NCBI RefSeq assembly: GCF_010731675.1
Contig: NZ_AP022584.1
Location: 5,332,001 to 5,396,000, forward strand
Origin: Mycobacterium marseillense
Lineage (GTDB): Bacteria; Actinomycetota; Actinomycetes; Mycobacteriales; Mycobacteriaceae
Length of the DNA stretch: 64,000 nt
Reading direction: 5' to 3'
Every line of letters starts with the position of its first letter. Position 1 is the first letter of the stretch. Below the pieces are notes generated by a model that was not told the origin of the DNA, did not search any database, and was given only the letters and a program-made list of their open reading frames with translations. Position numbers and translations under genes: made by a program. This document shows positions 1-7,963 of this stretch, piece by piece.

Positions 1-459
1 GCGGTGGTGTTGTTTGCGCGCCATCCCCAGCAATGGCAGAAGTTGCTCGACGACCGCAGCAGGGTACCCGCCGCGGTCGAAGAGGTGCTGCGCTACGAAT
101 CCCCGAACCAATACAATGTGCGCTGTTCGCGCGAAGACGTCACCCTGCACGGCGTCACCATCCCGGCCGGCAAGCCGGTGTTTTTGCTACTGGGCTCGGC
201 CAACCGTGATCCCGACGCGTGGACGAAGCCGGAGGTCTTCGACATCGACCGCGACCGCGCCGAGGCGCAGAACCTCGGGTTCGGCTACGGGATCCACAGC
301 TGCCTCGGCGCGGCGCTGGCACGGATGGAAAGCTCTGTGGCACTGCAGAAGTTGCTCGACTACATGCCACGCTATGAGGTGGACTGGGCGGGCTGTAGCC
401 GCGTCAACATGCAGAACGTCGCGGGGTGGAATAACGTCCCGGTGCGGGTGCTGCCGTAA
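1..459 (+). CDS. Cytochrome P450, C-terminal part (5' end outside window)
   Basis: The reading frame is open from the first base, so this is the last ~152 residues of a P450 that starts upstream. Visible landmarks are the K-helix ExxR in EEVLRYESP and the heme-binding loop FGYGIHSCLGAALARME, whose Cys is the axial iron ligand. P450s of this bacterial soluble class insert one oxygen atom into hydrophobic substrates using electrons from a ferredoxin. The stop codon directly abuts the stop of the convergent SDR gene, leaving no spacer. Substrate is unknown; the surrounding lipid or steroid-type genes suggest a hydrophobic one. Confidence 0.93.
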   Translation, partial: AVVLFARHPQQWQKLLDDRSRVPAAVEEVLRYESPNQYNVRCSREDVTLHGVTIPAGKPVFLLLGSANRDPDAWTKPEVFDIDRDRAEAQNLGFGYGIHSCLGAALARMESSVALQKLLDYMPRYEVDWAGCSRVNMQNVAGWNNVPVRVLP

Positions 460-1302
460 TCAGGCGCCGGCGCGCCCCGAGCGGGAGTTCGTCACCCGTG
501 CGGCGTAGGCCTGCAGAGCGGTGTAGTGCGCGCCCAGCAGCCGGGGCATCGCCGCCATCGCACGCCCGTCGGGGCCGATGAGGATTCTGGCCCGGTTTTT
601 CTCGGCCCCTCGGAGAATGAGGCGAGCGGCCTTCTCGGGTGAGGTGAGCGCCGCGCGTGCGAAGAGCTTCGCCGCCATGTCGGGATCCTCGGTGGCGGCG
701 GCGCGCATATTGGTCCCGAAGTTGGTTCGGACGACACCCGGATGCACGCAGTGCACCGTCACCGGATGGCGTTCGATGATCATTTCCTGGCGAAGCGCCT
801 CGGTGAATCCGCGCACCGCGAACTTCGCCGTGCTGTAGGCGCCCTGGTAGGGCACCGCGATCAGCCCGAAGGCGCTGGACAGGTTGACCAACCGGGCGGG
901 GCGTTGCGAAGAGCCGGACTGGATGAGTTGGGGCAGAAACGCCTTGGTCCCGTTGACGACGCCGCCCACGTTGATCCCGATGAGCCAGTCGAAGTCGGCC
1001 CACGACATGTCCGCAACGCTCGCGAACAGGTCAACTCCGGCATTGTTGAACACCATCGAAGCGGGGCCGAGCTGCCGGTGCACGTCATCGGCGAAGCCCA
1101 GCACCGCGTCCCGGTCCGCCACATCAACCCGGTACGGCGTGACCAGGCCGGGCGGGCACGCTGCTTGCGTGCCGGTGAGGCCCTTGTCGTCGATGTCGGC
1201 GGCCGCGACGTGCGCCCCGTCCTGGGTGAGCGCCTGGGTCAGCGCGCGGCCGATGCCCGAGCCGGCACCCGTGACGACAGCAATACGCCCTTGATGATTC
1301 AT
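460..1302 (-). CDS. Short-chain dehydrogenase/reductase
   Basis: A 280-residue classical SDR. The N-terminal Rossmann glycine motif VTGAGSGIG binds NAD(P), the NNAG motif follows in mid-protein, and the catalytic Tyr and Lys are in YSTAK, preceded by the Ser of LVNLSS. The likely role is interconversion of a hydroxyl and a keto group on a cytosolic intermediate. It is the last gene of the minus-strand operon and its start overlaps the stop of the SRPBCC gene by 4 bases (ATGA), which implies translational coupling. Substrate cannot be deduced from the sequence. Confidence 0.9.
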   Translation of the reverse strand: MNHQGRIAVVTGAGSGIGRALTQALTQDGAHVAAADIDDKGLTGTQAACPPGLVTPYRVDVADRDAVLGFADDVHRQLGPASMVFNNAGVDLFASVADMSWADFDWLIGINVGGVVNGTKAFLPQLIQSGSSQRPARLVNLSSAFGLIAVPYQGAYSTAKFAVRGFTEALRQEMIIERHPVTVHCVHPGVVRTNFGTNMRAAATEDPDMAAKLFARAALTSPEKAARLILRGAEKNRARILIGPDGRAMAAMPRLLGAHYTALQAYAARVTNSRSGRAGA

Positions 1303-1772
1303 GAATTCCCTGCCTCCACTATCGAGCGAATCCGGGCCACCGAAAGATCGAGGTTCTTTTGCAGGTCCTGGCGCCGATCCCGGACGAACAAGAACAGGTG
1401 CTCGAAAACCAGCACGCCGAAAGGCAGTTCAACGCACATCCGGAACTCTTCGGTGAGACGCGCTGTGCCGGGGGCGGAACCGGGTTCGATGAGATATGTC
1501 CACTGGGTCCAATCCCCACCCATGGCCTGAACGACGAAGGAGAAGCTGCGCCCGGGTGTGGCATCGACGACGTTCGCCACGGTCCGCCACCGACCCAGCC
1601 GCCGACGGTTCCAGGCCTGAAAACGATTCGGCGCCAGCCACTGTGCGCGTGTGGTTTCCGGGCTCCATTCCGGGATGCGGGTGACGTCGGAGACGACGGC
1701 GTAGATGCGGTCCGCAGTGGCTCGCACCTCCGTCGATGCCGTCAGCGTCTCGTCCTTGCGAAGCAACGACAT
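1299..1772 (-). CDS. SRPBCC (polyketide cyclase/START-like) family protein
   Basis: A 157-residue protein with the pattern of the SRPBCC ligand-binding fold: an N-terminal strand ending in ATADRIYAVVSDVTRIPEWSP, a central WTYLIEP strand and a long C-terminal helix (LQKNLDLSVARIRSIVEAG). Members bind hydrophobic ligands in a deep cavity and act as cyclases, carriers or stress proteins. The chosen ATG is preceded by GGAAGG on the coding strand. It lies 31 bases downstream of the CoA ligase gene and overlaps the SDR gene. A binding or cyclase role for a pathway intermediate is plausible but unproven. Confidence 0.8.
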   Translation of the reverse strand: MSLLRKDETLTASTEVRATADRIYAVVSDVTRIPEWSPETTRAQWLAPNRFQAWNRRRLGRWRTVANVVDATPGRSFSFVVQAMGGDWTQWTYLIEPGSAPGTARLTEEFRMCVELPFGVLVFEHLFLFVRDRRQDLQKNLDLSVARIRSIVEAGNS

Positions 1773-1803
1773 CAGTTACGCCTTCCCGCACCGGGCTACC
1801 TGG

Positions 1804-3453
1804 TCAGCCGTTCACCGCTTGATCGCGTGCCCACCGGTAGTCGGCCTTACCCGAGGGGCTGCGCTCGATGACCGGGCGAAAGACGATCGCCTTGGGGAGT
1901 TTGTAGCGCGCCAGCGACTGCGCCGCGTGGGTCACCAATTCGTCGACCTCGACGCTGGCGCCCTCGGCAAGCGCGACCACGGCGACGACCTCCTGGCCCC
2001 ACCGTTCGCTCGGCCGGCCGGCCACCACCACGTCGGCCACGGCGGGATGCGACGCGATGGCCGTTTCGACCTCTTCGACGAAGATCTTCTCGCCGCCGGA
2101 GTTGATGGTCACCGAGTCGCGGCCGAGCAATTCCACGGAGCCGTCGGTACCGTGACGCGCGCGGTCGCCGGGTACCGCGTAGCGGATGCCGTCGATGACC
2201 GGAAAGGTCTTGGCCGTCTTGGCCGCATCGCCTTTGTAGCCCAACGGAACATAGCCCCGCTGCGCCAGCCAGCCCATCCCGTCGTGGCCGGGCGCCAGGA
2301 TGGCCGTCAGGTCCTCGGCGGCCACGTAGGTGTCCGGCCCGGCATTGAACGTGCCGGTCGCCACCGCCCCCGAGGTCGACATGTGATGCATCTGCGCGCC
2401 CGTTTCCGACGATCCGACGCCGTCGATGACGACGGCGTTCGGCAGCACTTCGATCAAGCGCTGCTTGACGTACGGGGTCAGCAGGGCGCCGCCGTTGGCG
2501 ACGACCGCCAGCGACGATACGTCGGCGATCCCCTTCTCGATGGCGGCGACCAGCGGGCGCGCCATCGCGTCGCCGACCACCGTAACCACCATGACCTTTT
2601 CCCGCTCGATGGTGCGCACCACGTCGTCGGCGTCCAGATGATCGACGACCGTGGGAAAGACGACCGATTGCCCCGTCGTGATCGCCGTCATCACGCTCCA
2701 CTGGGCCGCTCCGTGGATCAGCGGGGGCAGGATCATCAGCTTGGTTCCAGGCCCCGCGGCGGCGCGCTCGACGATCTCGTCGATGGACGCCGAGGGCTCA
2801 CCCGTCATGAGGTTGCGCCCCCCGAAGGACGTCATGAAGATGTCGTGCTGGCGCCACAGCACGCCCTTCGGCATGCCCGTCGTGCCCCCGGTGTACAGGA
2901 CGTACAGGTCGTCGGCGGAGTGCTGCACCGGTGGCGGTTCCGGCGACACGGACGCCAGGGCGTCCTCGTAATCGATTGCGCCGTCGAGCAAGTCGTTGCC
3001 CGAGGCGTCGGCGATCTGGATCAGCACGCGCAGCTGGGGGAGATCCGGGAGGATCTCGGCCACGCGCGGCGCGAACGCGGCGTGGTAGAGCAGCGCCGTG
3101 GCCCCGGAATCCGCCAGCAGGTACTGCAACTCGCTCTTCACGTAGCGGAAGTTGACGTTGAACGGGGCGACGCGTGCCTGGAAGCTGCCCAGCAGCGCCT
3201 CGACGAATTCGTTCCCGTTGTAGGCGTACAAGCCGAGCAGGTCCTGGCCCACTTCATGGCCGGCCAGCGCGGAGCGCTCGGTGTGGCACCCCAGGCCTTG
3301 GGAGTGCAGGTAGGCGGCGAGCCGGTTCGAGCGGTCGATCACCTGCGCGTAGGTGTAGCGGCGATCCCCCTGGATGATGAGCTCGCGGTCGGGGATTGCG
3401 GCCGCGACGGCCTTCGCGACCGCCGGCACCGTGAATGTTGTTGTGGTGTCCAC
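1804..3453 (-). CDS. Acyl-CoA synthetase (FadD-type AMP-binding ligase)
   Basis: A 549-residue ANL-superfamily ligase, the normal length for a mycobacterial FadD. The phosphate loop YTGGTTGMPKG lies near residue 195, the acceptor region GSSETG follows, the hinge region GRDSVTINSGGEKIF lies near residue 445 and the C-terminal catalytic Lys is in SPSGKADYRW. It would activate a carboxylate as an acyl-adenylate and pass it to CoA. Translation starts at GTG with AAGGAA just upstream. A strong inverted repeat lies between this gene and the upstream thioesterase gene. The substrate is likely one of the acids formed by the oxygenases around it (inference). Confidence 0.9.
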   Translation of the reverse strand: MDTTTTFTVPAVAKAVAAAIPDRELIIQGDRRYTYAQVIDRSNRLAAYLHSQGLGCHTERSALAGHEVGQDLLGLYAYNGNEFVEALLGSFQARVAPFNVNFRYVKSELQYLLADSGATALLYHAAFAPRVAEILPDLPQLRVLIQIADASGNDLLDGAIDYEDALASVSPEPPPVQHSADDLYVLYTGGTTGMPKGVLWRQHDIFMTSFGGRNLMTGEPSASIDEIVERAAAGPGTKLMILPPLIHGAAQWSVMTAITTGQSVVFPTVVDHLDADDVVRTIEREKVMVVTVVGDAMARPLVAAIEKGIADVSSLAVVANGGALLTPYVKQRLIEVLPNAVVIDGVGSSETGAQMHHMSTSGAVATGTFNAGPDTYVAAEDLTAILAPGHDGMGWLAQRGYVPLGYKGDAAKTAKTFPVIDGIRYAVPGDRARHGTDGSVELLGRDSVTINSGGEKIFVEEVETAIASHPAVADVVVAGRPSERWGQEVVAVVALAEGASVEVDELVTHAAQSLARYKLPKAIVFRPVIERSPSGKADYRWARDQAVNG

Positions 3454-3467
3454 TATTTCCTTTCCGC

Positions 3468-3525
3468 CGAGCAGACGCAGAATCGCATGCGTAAGCCTCG
3501 TGCGGTGCGATTCTGCGTCTGCTCG
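3468..3525. promoter_or_regulatory. Perfect 20-bp inverted repeat between thioesterase and FadD genes
   Basis: Arms 3468-3487 and 3506-3525 (CGAGCAGACGCAGAATCGCA and its exact complement) are separated by 18 bases. On the minus transcript the hairpin lies between the thioesterase stop and the FadD ribosome-binding site, only about 4 bases before the latter. It has no U-tract. It may be an internal attenuator, an RNA processing or stability element, or a dispersed intergenic palindrome. Presence of the stem is certain; the function is not. Confidence 0.7.
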
Positions 3526-3541
3526 CCAAACCGGGGTCCGC

Positions 3542-4162
3542 TCACGGCTGGTGGGGTAGCAGGCGGACCATCAGGCCGTTGGCTTCGCTGAGCAACGTGC
3601 CGTCGGCGCCTGTCATAGTAGCGTCAATGAAAACTTTCCGGCCCTCGGCTTTGGTGATGCGTCCCTGGGCGGTCAGCGGTTGGTCGATCGGGGTGATGTT
3701 CCGGTAGTCGACGTGCAGGTAGGCCGTGCGTGTCGGCCGGATGTCCGCGGTCGACACGACCATGCCGAACAGCCAGTCGTAGAACAGCGGGATCATGCCG
3801 CCGTGCACGGCCCGGTTCCCGCCGATGTGCGAGGTGGTGAAATGCCCGGCCATCCGCACGCCGTCGGGACCGGACTCGGTCACCATCCAGGGTGGCAGCA
3901 GGGGATGGGCCAACCCGGGCAGGCTCAGCACCCGGCCGGCCACCGCCTCGACCTCGGGGACCTGGTGGCCGTCCAGCAGCGCGCAGGCGTTCTCCAGGTG
4001 CGCCGTCGCGGCGGCCCACAGCGCGGGGTCCAGCTTGGTGGACACGGTCAGGTCCTGCAGGCGGCGCAGCGCGGCGACGAATGGACCCAGTTCGGCGGGC
4101 GCGTCCTCGACGGGCTTGACGTCGGGGAATCCGCCGCGAATCTCCGGCGCGGTGTCGGTCAT
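3542..4162 (-). CDS. PaaI/4HBT-type hotdog thioesterase
   Basis: A 206-residue protein with a C-terminal hotdog domain of about 120 residues. The typical motif is visible in IGGNRAVHGGMIPLFYDWLFG, where the HGG and the following acidic residue match acyl-CoA thioesterases of the PaaI group. Strands such as TRTAYLHVDYRNITPI follow. It would hydrolyse acyl- or aryl-CoA thioesters. The N-terminal ~70 residues are helical and poorly recognisable. Its start overlaps the stop of the isochorismatase-like gene by 4 bases, and the CoA ligase lies downstream, so it may recycle CoA from dead-end thioesters in the same pathway. Confidence 0.82.
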   Translation of the reverse strand: MTDTAPEIRGGFPDVKPVEDAPAELGPFVAALRRLQDLTVSTKLDPALWAAATAHLENACALLDGHQVPEVEAVAGRVLSLPGLAHPLLPPWMVTESGPDGVRMAGHFTTSHIGGNRAVHGGMIPLFYDWLFGMVVSTADIRPTRTAYLHVDYRNITPIDQPLTAQGRITKAEGRKVFIDATMTGADGTLLSEANGLMVRLLPHQP

Positions 4163-4788
4163 CGCGGTCCCTCGTCCCAGGCGCGGAGCAGATCGTCGGT
4201 ACTGGTGACGGTGGCCAGCAACGACAGCGTGTTGGCGATCATCGCTGCACCATAGTCGGCGGGTATCCCGGCGACGGCGTCACGGGGGAGGACCACCCGG
4301 TAGGCGGCGTTGACGGCGTCCATCACCAGGTTGGGGATCGCGATGTTCAGCGAAACACCCACGACGACGATCGTCGACACCCCGAGATTGCGTAACACCG
4401 CGTCCAGGTCGGTGCCGCCCATCGGGCCGACGCCGTGCCAGCGACGCAGCACCAAATCCGAAGGCTCCGGCCCCAATTCGGGCAACAATTCCGCACCCGG
4501 CGTACCGGGCGTGATGTCCACCTGGTTGCCGCCGCCCATCGCGAAGATCTTCGCGTTGTGGTTGGAGCCGAGACCGTCGGGCCGTCGCTGCACCAGGCAG
4601 TGCACGACGCGCACGCCGGCCGCCCGGGCCGGTGGCAGCAGCCGCGCGATGTTGGGCAGCGCCTCGCGGCGGGCCTCCTCGGCGAGCATGGCCAGTCCGG
4701 CGTCGAGACCCATCACCGCGCCCTGACACTCCTGGGTGACGATCGCGGTGTGCTCGGGTGCGGCCAGTCCGACCAGTCGGTCCCTCAT
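4159..4788 (-). CDS. Isochorismatase-fold protein lacking the catalytic cysteine
   Basis: A 209-residue protein with the cysteine-hydrolase (isochorismatase/nicotinamidase) fold: TAIVTQECQGAVMG at the start, GTDLDAVLRNLGVSTIVVVG in the second half, then the segment where the nucleophilic Cys normally sits. That segment reads GVSLNIAIPNLVMDAVN, with Ala150 at the Cys position. The usual first Asp is Glu20 and the usual Lys appears to be Arg115 or Arg116. All three catalytic positions are therefore changed, so normal amidase chemistry is unlikely. It overlaps both the Rieske gene and the thioesterase gene by 4 bases. A binding or structural role is possible. Confidence 0.75.
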   Translation of the reverse strand: MRDRLVGLAAPEHTAIVTQECQGAVMGLDAGLAMLAEEARREALPNIARLLPPARAAGVRVVHCLVQRRPDGLGSNHNAKIFAMGGGNQVDITPGTPGAELLPELGPEPSDLVLRRWHGVGPMGGTDLDAVLRNLGVSTIVVVGVSLNIAIPNLVMDAVNAAYRVVLPRDAVAGIPADYGAAMIANTLSLLATVTSTDDLLRAWDEGPR

Positions 4789-5792
4789 GCGGGGGCGCCC
4801 ACCGGTGCGACGTCATAGAACTGCGTCGCCCACTTCCTCAGCGCCATATAGCCTTTCGCGTCAGTCTTCGACAGCGCGGGGTGCTCGACGTACTTCTGGT
4901 AGCGCCAGATCTGCAGGTCGTCGAACACGGTGGACAGGAATTGGTTCTCGATGAGATCGCGCAGCTTGCCTTCGGGCACGGGGGAGTCATCGCCGGGGAT
5001 CCGCGGCCACCAGATCGAGTAGAACAGGTCCGAACATTCGTCGTCGACCGGTGTGCAGGTGAAGATCAGCCGATGGTTCTGCGCGCCCTCGAAGACGCTG
5101 ATCGCGCCGCCGAGCCCGAACAGGTGGCTGTGGAACCGCAGCGCGAGGTCTTGCGCGTTGTCGCTGCGCGCGTCCGGCCAGCCCGCGATGAACTGCCACT
5201 CGTGATCGACGATCTTCCAGTCCAGCACCCGGGGTGTCACGGTGGCGTGGTGCACGTACTCGAAATGGGCGCTGTCGGGGGCATTTTCGGCCACGATCTG
5301 CGGATGCACCGGTTCGCGCTCCGCGCGCCGGGAGAACTCGGGATACGCCCGGTAGTACTGCGCAGGATCGGTCTCGAATTGCGGGAACTTCGTGAAGATG
5401 TCCGGCATCTCCCACTGCGGTTCCTTGCCGTCGGGGTGGTGCCAGATGAACACGCAGTCGTACTGCTCCCGGACGGGATACACCTTGAGCCGTAGCCCGC
5501 GGTTGGGCCGGTCCGGCTGGTAGGGAATGTATTTGTTGCAGCCGTCCGGGCCCCAGCGCCAGCCGTGGAACGGGCACTCGACGCAGTCGCCGATGACCTT
5601 GCCGCCGTGGCCGATGTGGGCGCCGAGGTGCTTGCAGTGCGCCTCCAGGACGTGCAGCTCGCCTTGCTCGTCGCGGTAGGCCACCAGGTCCTCGCCGAAA
5701 TAGTGCAACGGCCGGACCTCGCCGGCGGGAAACTCCGGGGACCAGCCGACCATGAACCAGCCGGTTACCTTCCAGGTAAAGGGAACTTTCAC
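4785..5792 (-). CDS. Rieske non-heme iron oxygenase (KshA-like terminal oxygenase)
   Basis: A 335-residue oxygenase. The Rieske [2Fe-2S] centre is CKH...CPFH (CKHLGAHIGHGG and ECPFHGWRWG), near residues 50-75. The mononuclear iron site is ENAPDSAHFEYVHH, giving the Asp-x2-His-x4-His facial arrangement. Overall shape and length resemble 3-ketosteroid 9-alpha-hydroxylase oxygenase components. It is the first gene of the operon that continues through the isochorismatase-like, thioesterase, ligase, SRPBCC and SDR genes. The start is GTG with GGGAGG about 9 bases upstream. No reductase partner is encoded in this window. Confidence 0.9.
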   Translation of the reverse strand: MKVPFTWKVTGWFMVGWSPEFPAGEVRPLHYFGEDLVAYRDEQGELHVLEAHCKHLGAHIGHGGKVIGDCVECPFHGWRWGPDGCNKYIPYQPDRPNRGLRLKVYPVREQYDCVFIWHHPDGKEPQWEMPDIFTKFPQFETDPAQYYRAYPEFSRRAEREPVHPQIVAENAPDSAHFEYVHHATVTPRVLDWKIVDHEWQFIAGWPDARSDNAQDLALRFHSHLFGLGGAISVFEGAQNHRLIFTCTPVDDECSDLFYSIWWPRIPGDDSPVPEGKLRDLIENQFLSTVFDDLQIWRYQKYVEHPALSKTDAKGYMALRKWATQFYDVAPVGAPA

Positions 5793-5824
5793 AGCCGGCG
5801 CCTCCCGCGATCGTTGATACTAAA

Positions 5825-5844
5825 TCCATTACAGTATAGATTTC
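5825..5844 (-). promoter_or_regulatory. Candidate promoter/operator, weak member of the shared AT-rich element
   Basis: In the 85-bp gap between the divergent Rieske and SnoaL-like genes the minus strand reads GAAATCTATACTGTAATGGA. TACTGT fits the mycobacterial -10 pattern TANNNT, and the sequence aligns loosely with the CTAT-N10-WTAG elements elsewhere in the window. A partly overlapping inverted repeat, ATACT-N11-AGTAT, is also present. It would serve the Rieske-to-SDR operon. Confidence 0.45.
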
Positions 5845-5877
5845 AGCAGTCCGGCCCGCGCGCGGCAAGGGAGTGAG

Positions 5878-6336
5878 ATGACGACAGCGGCTGACGAGCT
5901 GGAAGCCATCCGACAGCTCAAGGCGCGCTACTGCCGTTTCCTGGACACCAAAGACCTCGCGTCCTGGCGCGACGTGTTCACCACCGACGTGGTTGTCACC
6001 CTGGATATGGCGGTGTCCACCGCCGGCGCCGACCCCCAAACAGCGCCACCGATCGAGGGCGTCGAGAACTTCGCCCCGATGGTGATGGGCGGCCTCGAGG
6101 GCGTCGCCACCAAGCATCACTGTCACACCCCCGAGATCACGCTCACCTCGGCCACCACCGCGATCGGCATCTGGGCGATGGAGGACCTGCTGATCTTCGG
6201 TGACGGCCGCGAGCTGTACGGGGCCGGGCACTACCACGAGACCTACGAAAAGCGGGACGGTCGCTGGCAGATCAAGACCCTGCACCTCACCCGAACCATC
6301 CTGAAAATGACCGGAGGCGACGATGGCCGACGCTGA
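5878..6336 (+). CDS. SnoaL-like (NTF2-fold) protein
   Basis: A 152-residue cone-shaped NTF2/SnoaL-like domain. It starts AADELEAIRQLKARYCRFLDTKD, followed by WRDVFTTDVVV and a C-terminal GHYHETYEKRDGRWQIKTLHLTR strand pair typical of this fold. Relatives include ketosteroid isomerase and hydratase-like proteins, but the fold alone does not fix the reaction. It opens the plus-strand operon and overlaps the monooxygenase gene by 14 bases. The ATG has GGGAGTG just upstream. A role acting on the oxygenated intermediate is inferred from position. Confidence 0.8.
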   Translation: MTTAADELEAIRQLKARYCRFLDTKDLASWRDVFTTDVVVTLDMAVSTAGADPQTAPPIEGVENFAPMVMGGLEGVATKHHCHTPEITLTSATTAIGIWAMEDLLIFGDGRELYGAGHYHETYEKRDGRWQIKTLHLTRTILKMTGGDDGRR

Positions 6337-7945
6337 TCCCTCGTTCGACGTCCTCGTCATCGGCGCCGGATTCTCCGGGCTGTACATGCTGCACCGACTA
6401 CGCCAACTCGGGCTCCGCACCCGGGTGCTGGAGATGGCCGAAAACGTGGGCGGCACCTGGCTTTTCAACCGATACCCCGGTGCGCGCTGCGACATCGAGA
6501 GCATCGAATACTCCTACAGCTTCTCCGAGGAGATTCAGCAGGAGTGGGTGTGGACCGAGTCGATGCCGGCCCAGCCCGAGATCGAGGCCTACCTGAACTT
6601 CGTGGCCGACCGGCTCGACCTTCGCCGTGACATCCAATTCGGTACCAAGGTCGTCGCGATGACGTTCGACGACGACGCCGCGGTGTGGGCGGTGCGTACC
6701 GAAGCCGGCGAAATCTTGCGGGTGCCGTTCGTCGTCGCCGCCTCCGGCATCCTGTCGGTGCCGCTGGAGCCCGACATCCCCGGGATGGACACGTTCGCCG
6801 GGACGTCGCTGTTCACCAGCCGCTGGCCCGGGGGCGGCGTCGACCTCACCGGCAAGCGCGTCGGCGTCATCGGCACCGGCTCGACCGGCGTCCAGCTCAT
6901 CCCCGTGGTCGCCCGAGATGCCCTGCATCTGTCGGTGTTTCAGCGCTCACCCGCCTACACCCTGCCCTGGCGGGTGCATCGGTTTGAGCCGGGCGAGCTC
7001 GACGAGATGAAGTCCCGTTACGGCGAAATCCGGGCGGCCCAACGCGCCCACCCCATCGGCGCCGCCCGGCTGAGCGCCTTCTCCGTCCTGCTCGACATGC
7101 TCGGCAGGCCCCCGCTGAAATCGGCGACGCGCGAAGAACAACTGCGTGCCGTCGAGGAGAACGGCGTCATGGGCGCCCTGAACTGGGGCGACATCTTCTT
7201 CGACATCGACGCCAACCGGATGGCCGCCCAGCTGTACGGCGAGGCGGTGGCCCGCATCGTCAAGGACCCGGACACCGCCGCCTCGCTCGTGCCGGTGCAT
7301 CCCTTCGCCTGTAAGCGACCGATCATCGACCAGGGCTACTACGAGACGTTCAACCGGGACAACGTCACCCTGGTCGATTTGCGGAAGTCGCCGATCCGCG
7401 AGATCACCCCGGCCGGCATCCGCACCGAGGACCGGTTGCACGAACTCGACGTCATCGTCTATGCCACCGGGTTCGACGCCATGACCGGCGCGCTCAGCCG
7501 GATCGACGTCCGCGGCCGTGGCGGCGTCTCGCTCGGCGAATTCTGGGCCACCGAAGGTCCGCTGTCGTATCTGGGTTTGGCGGTCGCCGGGTTCCCGAAC
7601 CTGTTCACCGTTCAGGGCCCGGGCAGCCCGAGCGCCGCGACCAACTTCGTCGCCGCCCTCGAACAGCACGTGGAGTGGATCGGCGACTGCCTCGCGTATT
7701 TGCGCGCCAACGAGATCCGCACCATCGAGGCGCTGAGCACCGCTCAGCAGGAGTGGATCGACCACGCCACGGCGCTCGTCGCGCCCACGGTTCTGGTCCA
7801 TCCGTCGTGCAACTCCTGGTACAACGGTGGCAACGTGCCCGGCAAGAAACGGATGTATATGGGCTATACCGGCGGAATCCCCGAATACCGGCGGCGCTGC
7901 GACGACATCGCGGCGGGCGGATACACCGGATTCAAACTGGCGTAG
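6323..7945 (+). CDS. FAD-dependent Baeyer-Villiger-type monooxygenase, variant fingerprint
   Basis: A 540-residue class B flavin monooxygenase. The FAD-binding Rossmann motif is GAGFSGLYMLHRL (residues ~12-24) and the NADPH-binding motif is GVIGTGSTGVQLI (~180). The C-terminal SWYNGGNVPGKKR matches the cyclohexanone monooxygenase group. The BVMO fingerprint FxGxxxHxxxWP reads FAGTSLFTSRWP, so the conserved His is Phe164. It would insert oxygen next to a ketone to give an ester, or perform a related oxidation. GGAGG precedes the ATG. The next gene is an alpha/beta hydrolase, which fits ester cleavage. Confidence 0.88.
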   Translation: MADADPSFDVLVIGAGFSGLYMLHRLRQLGLRTRVLEMAENVGGTWLFNRYPGARCDIESIEYSYSFSEEIQQEWVWTESMPAQPEIEAYLNFVADRLDLRRDIQFGTKVVAMTFDDDAAVWAVRTEAGEILRVPFVVAASGILSVPLEPDIPGMDTFAGTSLFTSRWPGGGVDLTGKRVGVIGTGSTGVQLIPVVARDALHLSVFQRSPAYTLPWRVHRFEPGELDEMKSRYGEIRAAQRAHPIGAARLSAFSVLLDMLGRPPLKSATREEQLRAVEENGVMGALNWGDIFFDIDANRMAAQLYGEAVARIVKDPDTAASLVPVHPFACKRPIIDQGYYETFNRDNVTLVDLRKSPIREITPAGIRTEDRLHELDVIVYATGFDAMTGALSRIDVRGRGGVSLGEFWATEGPLSYLGLAVAGFPNLFTVQGPGSPSAATNFVAALEQHVEWIGDCLAYLRANEIRTIEALSTAQQEWIDHATALVAPTVLVHPSCNSWYNGGNVPGKKRMYMGYTGGIPEYRRRCDDIAAGGYTGFKLA

Positions 7946-7963
7946 CTGTTGAAGGTGAGCGAC

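Noticed and set aside
1705-3591. 628-codon plus-strand frame opposite the FadD gene
   Set aside because: Its composition is a mirror image of FadD, which has all ligase motifs; no independent support.
5768-5777. GGTTACC-like words near 5762-5780 as part of the TetR operator family
   Set aside because: They lie inside the Rieske coding region and do not form a spaced palindrome.
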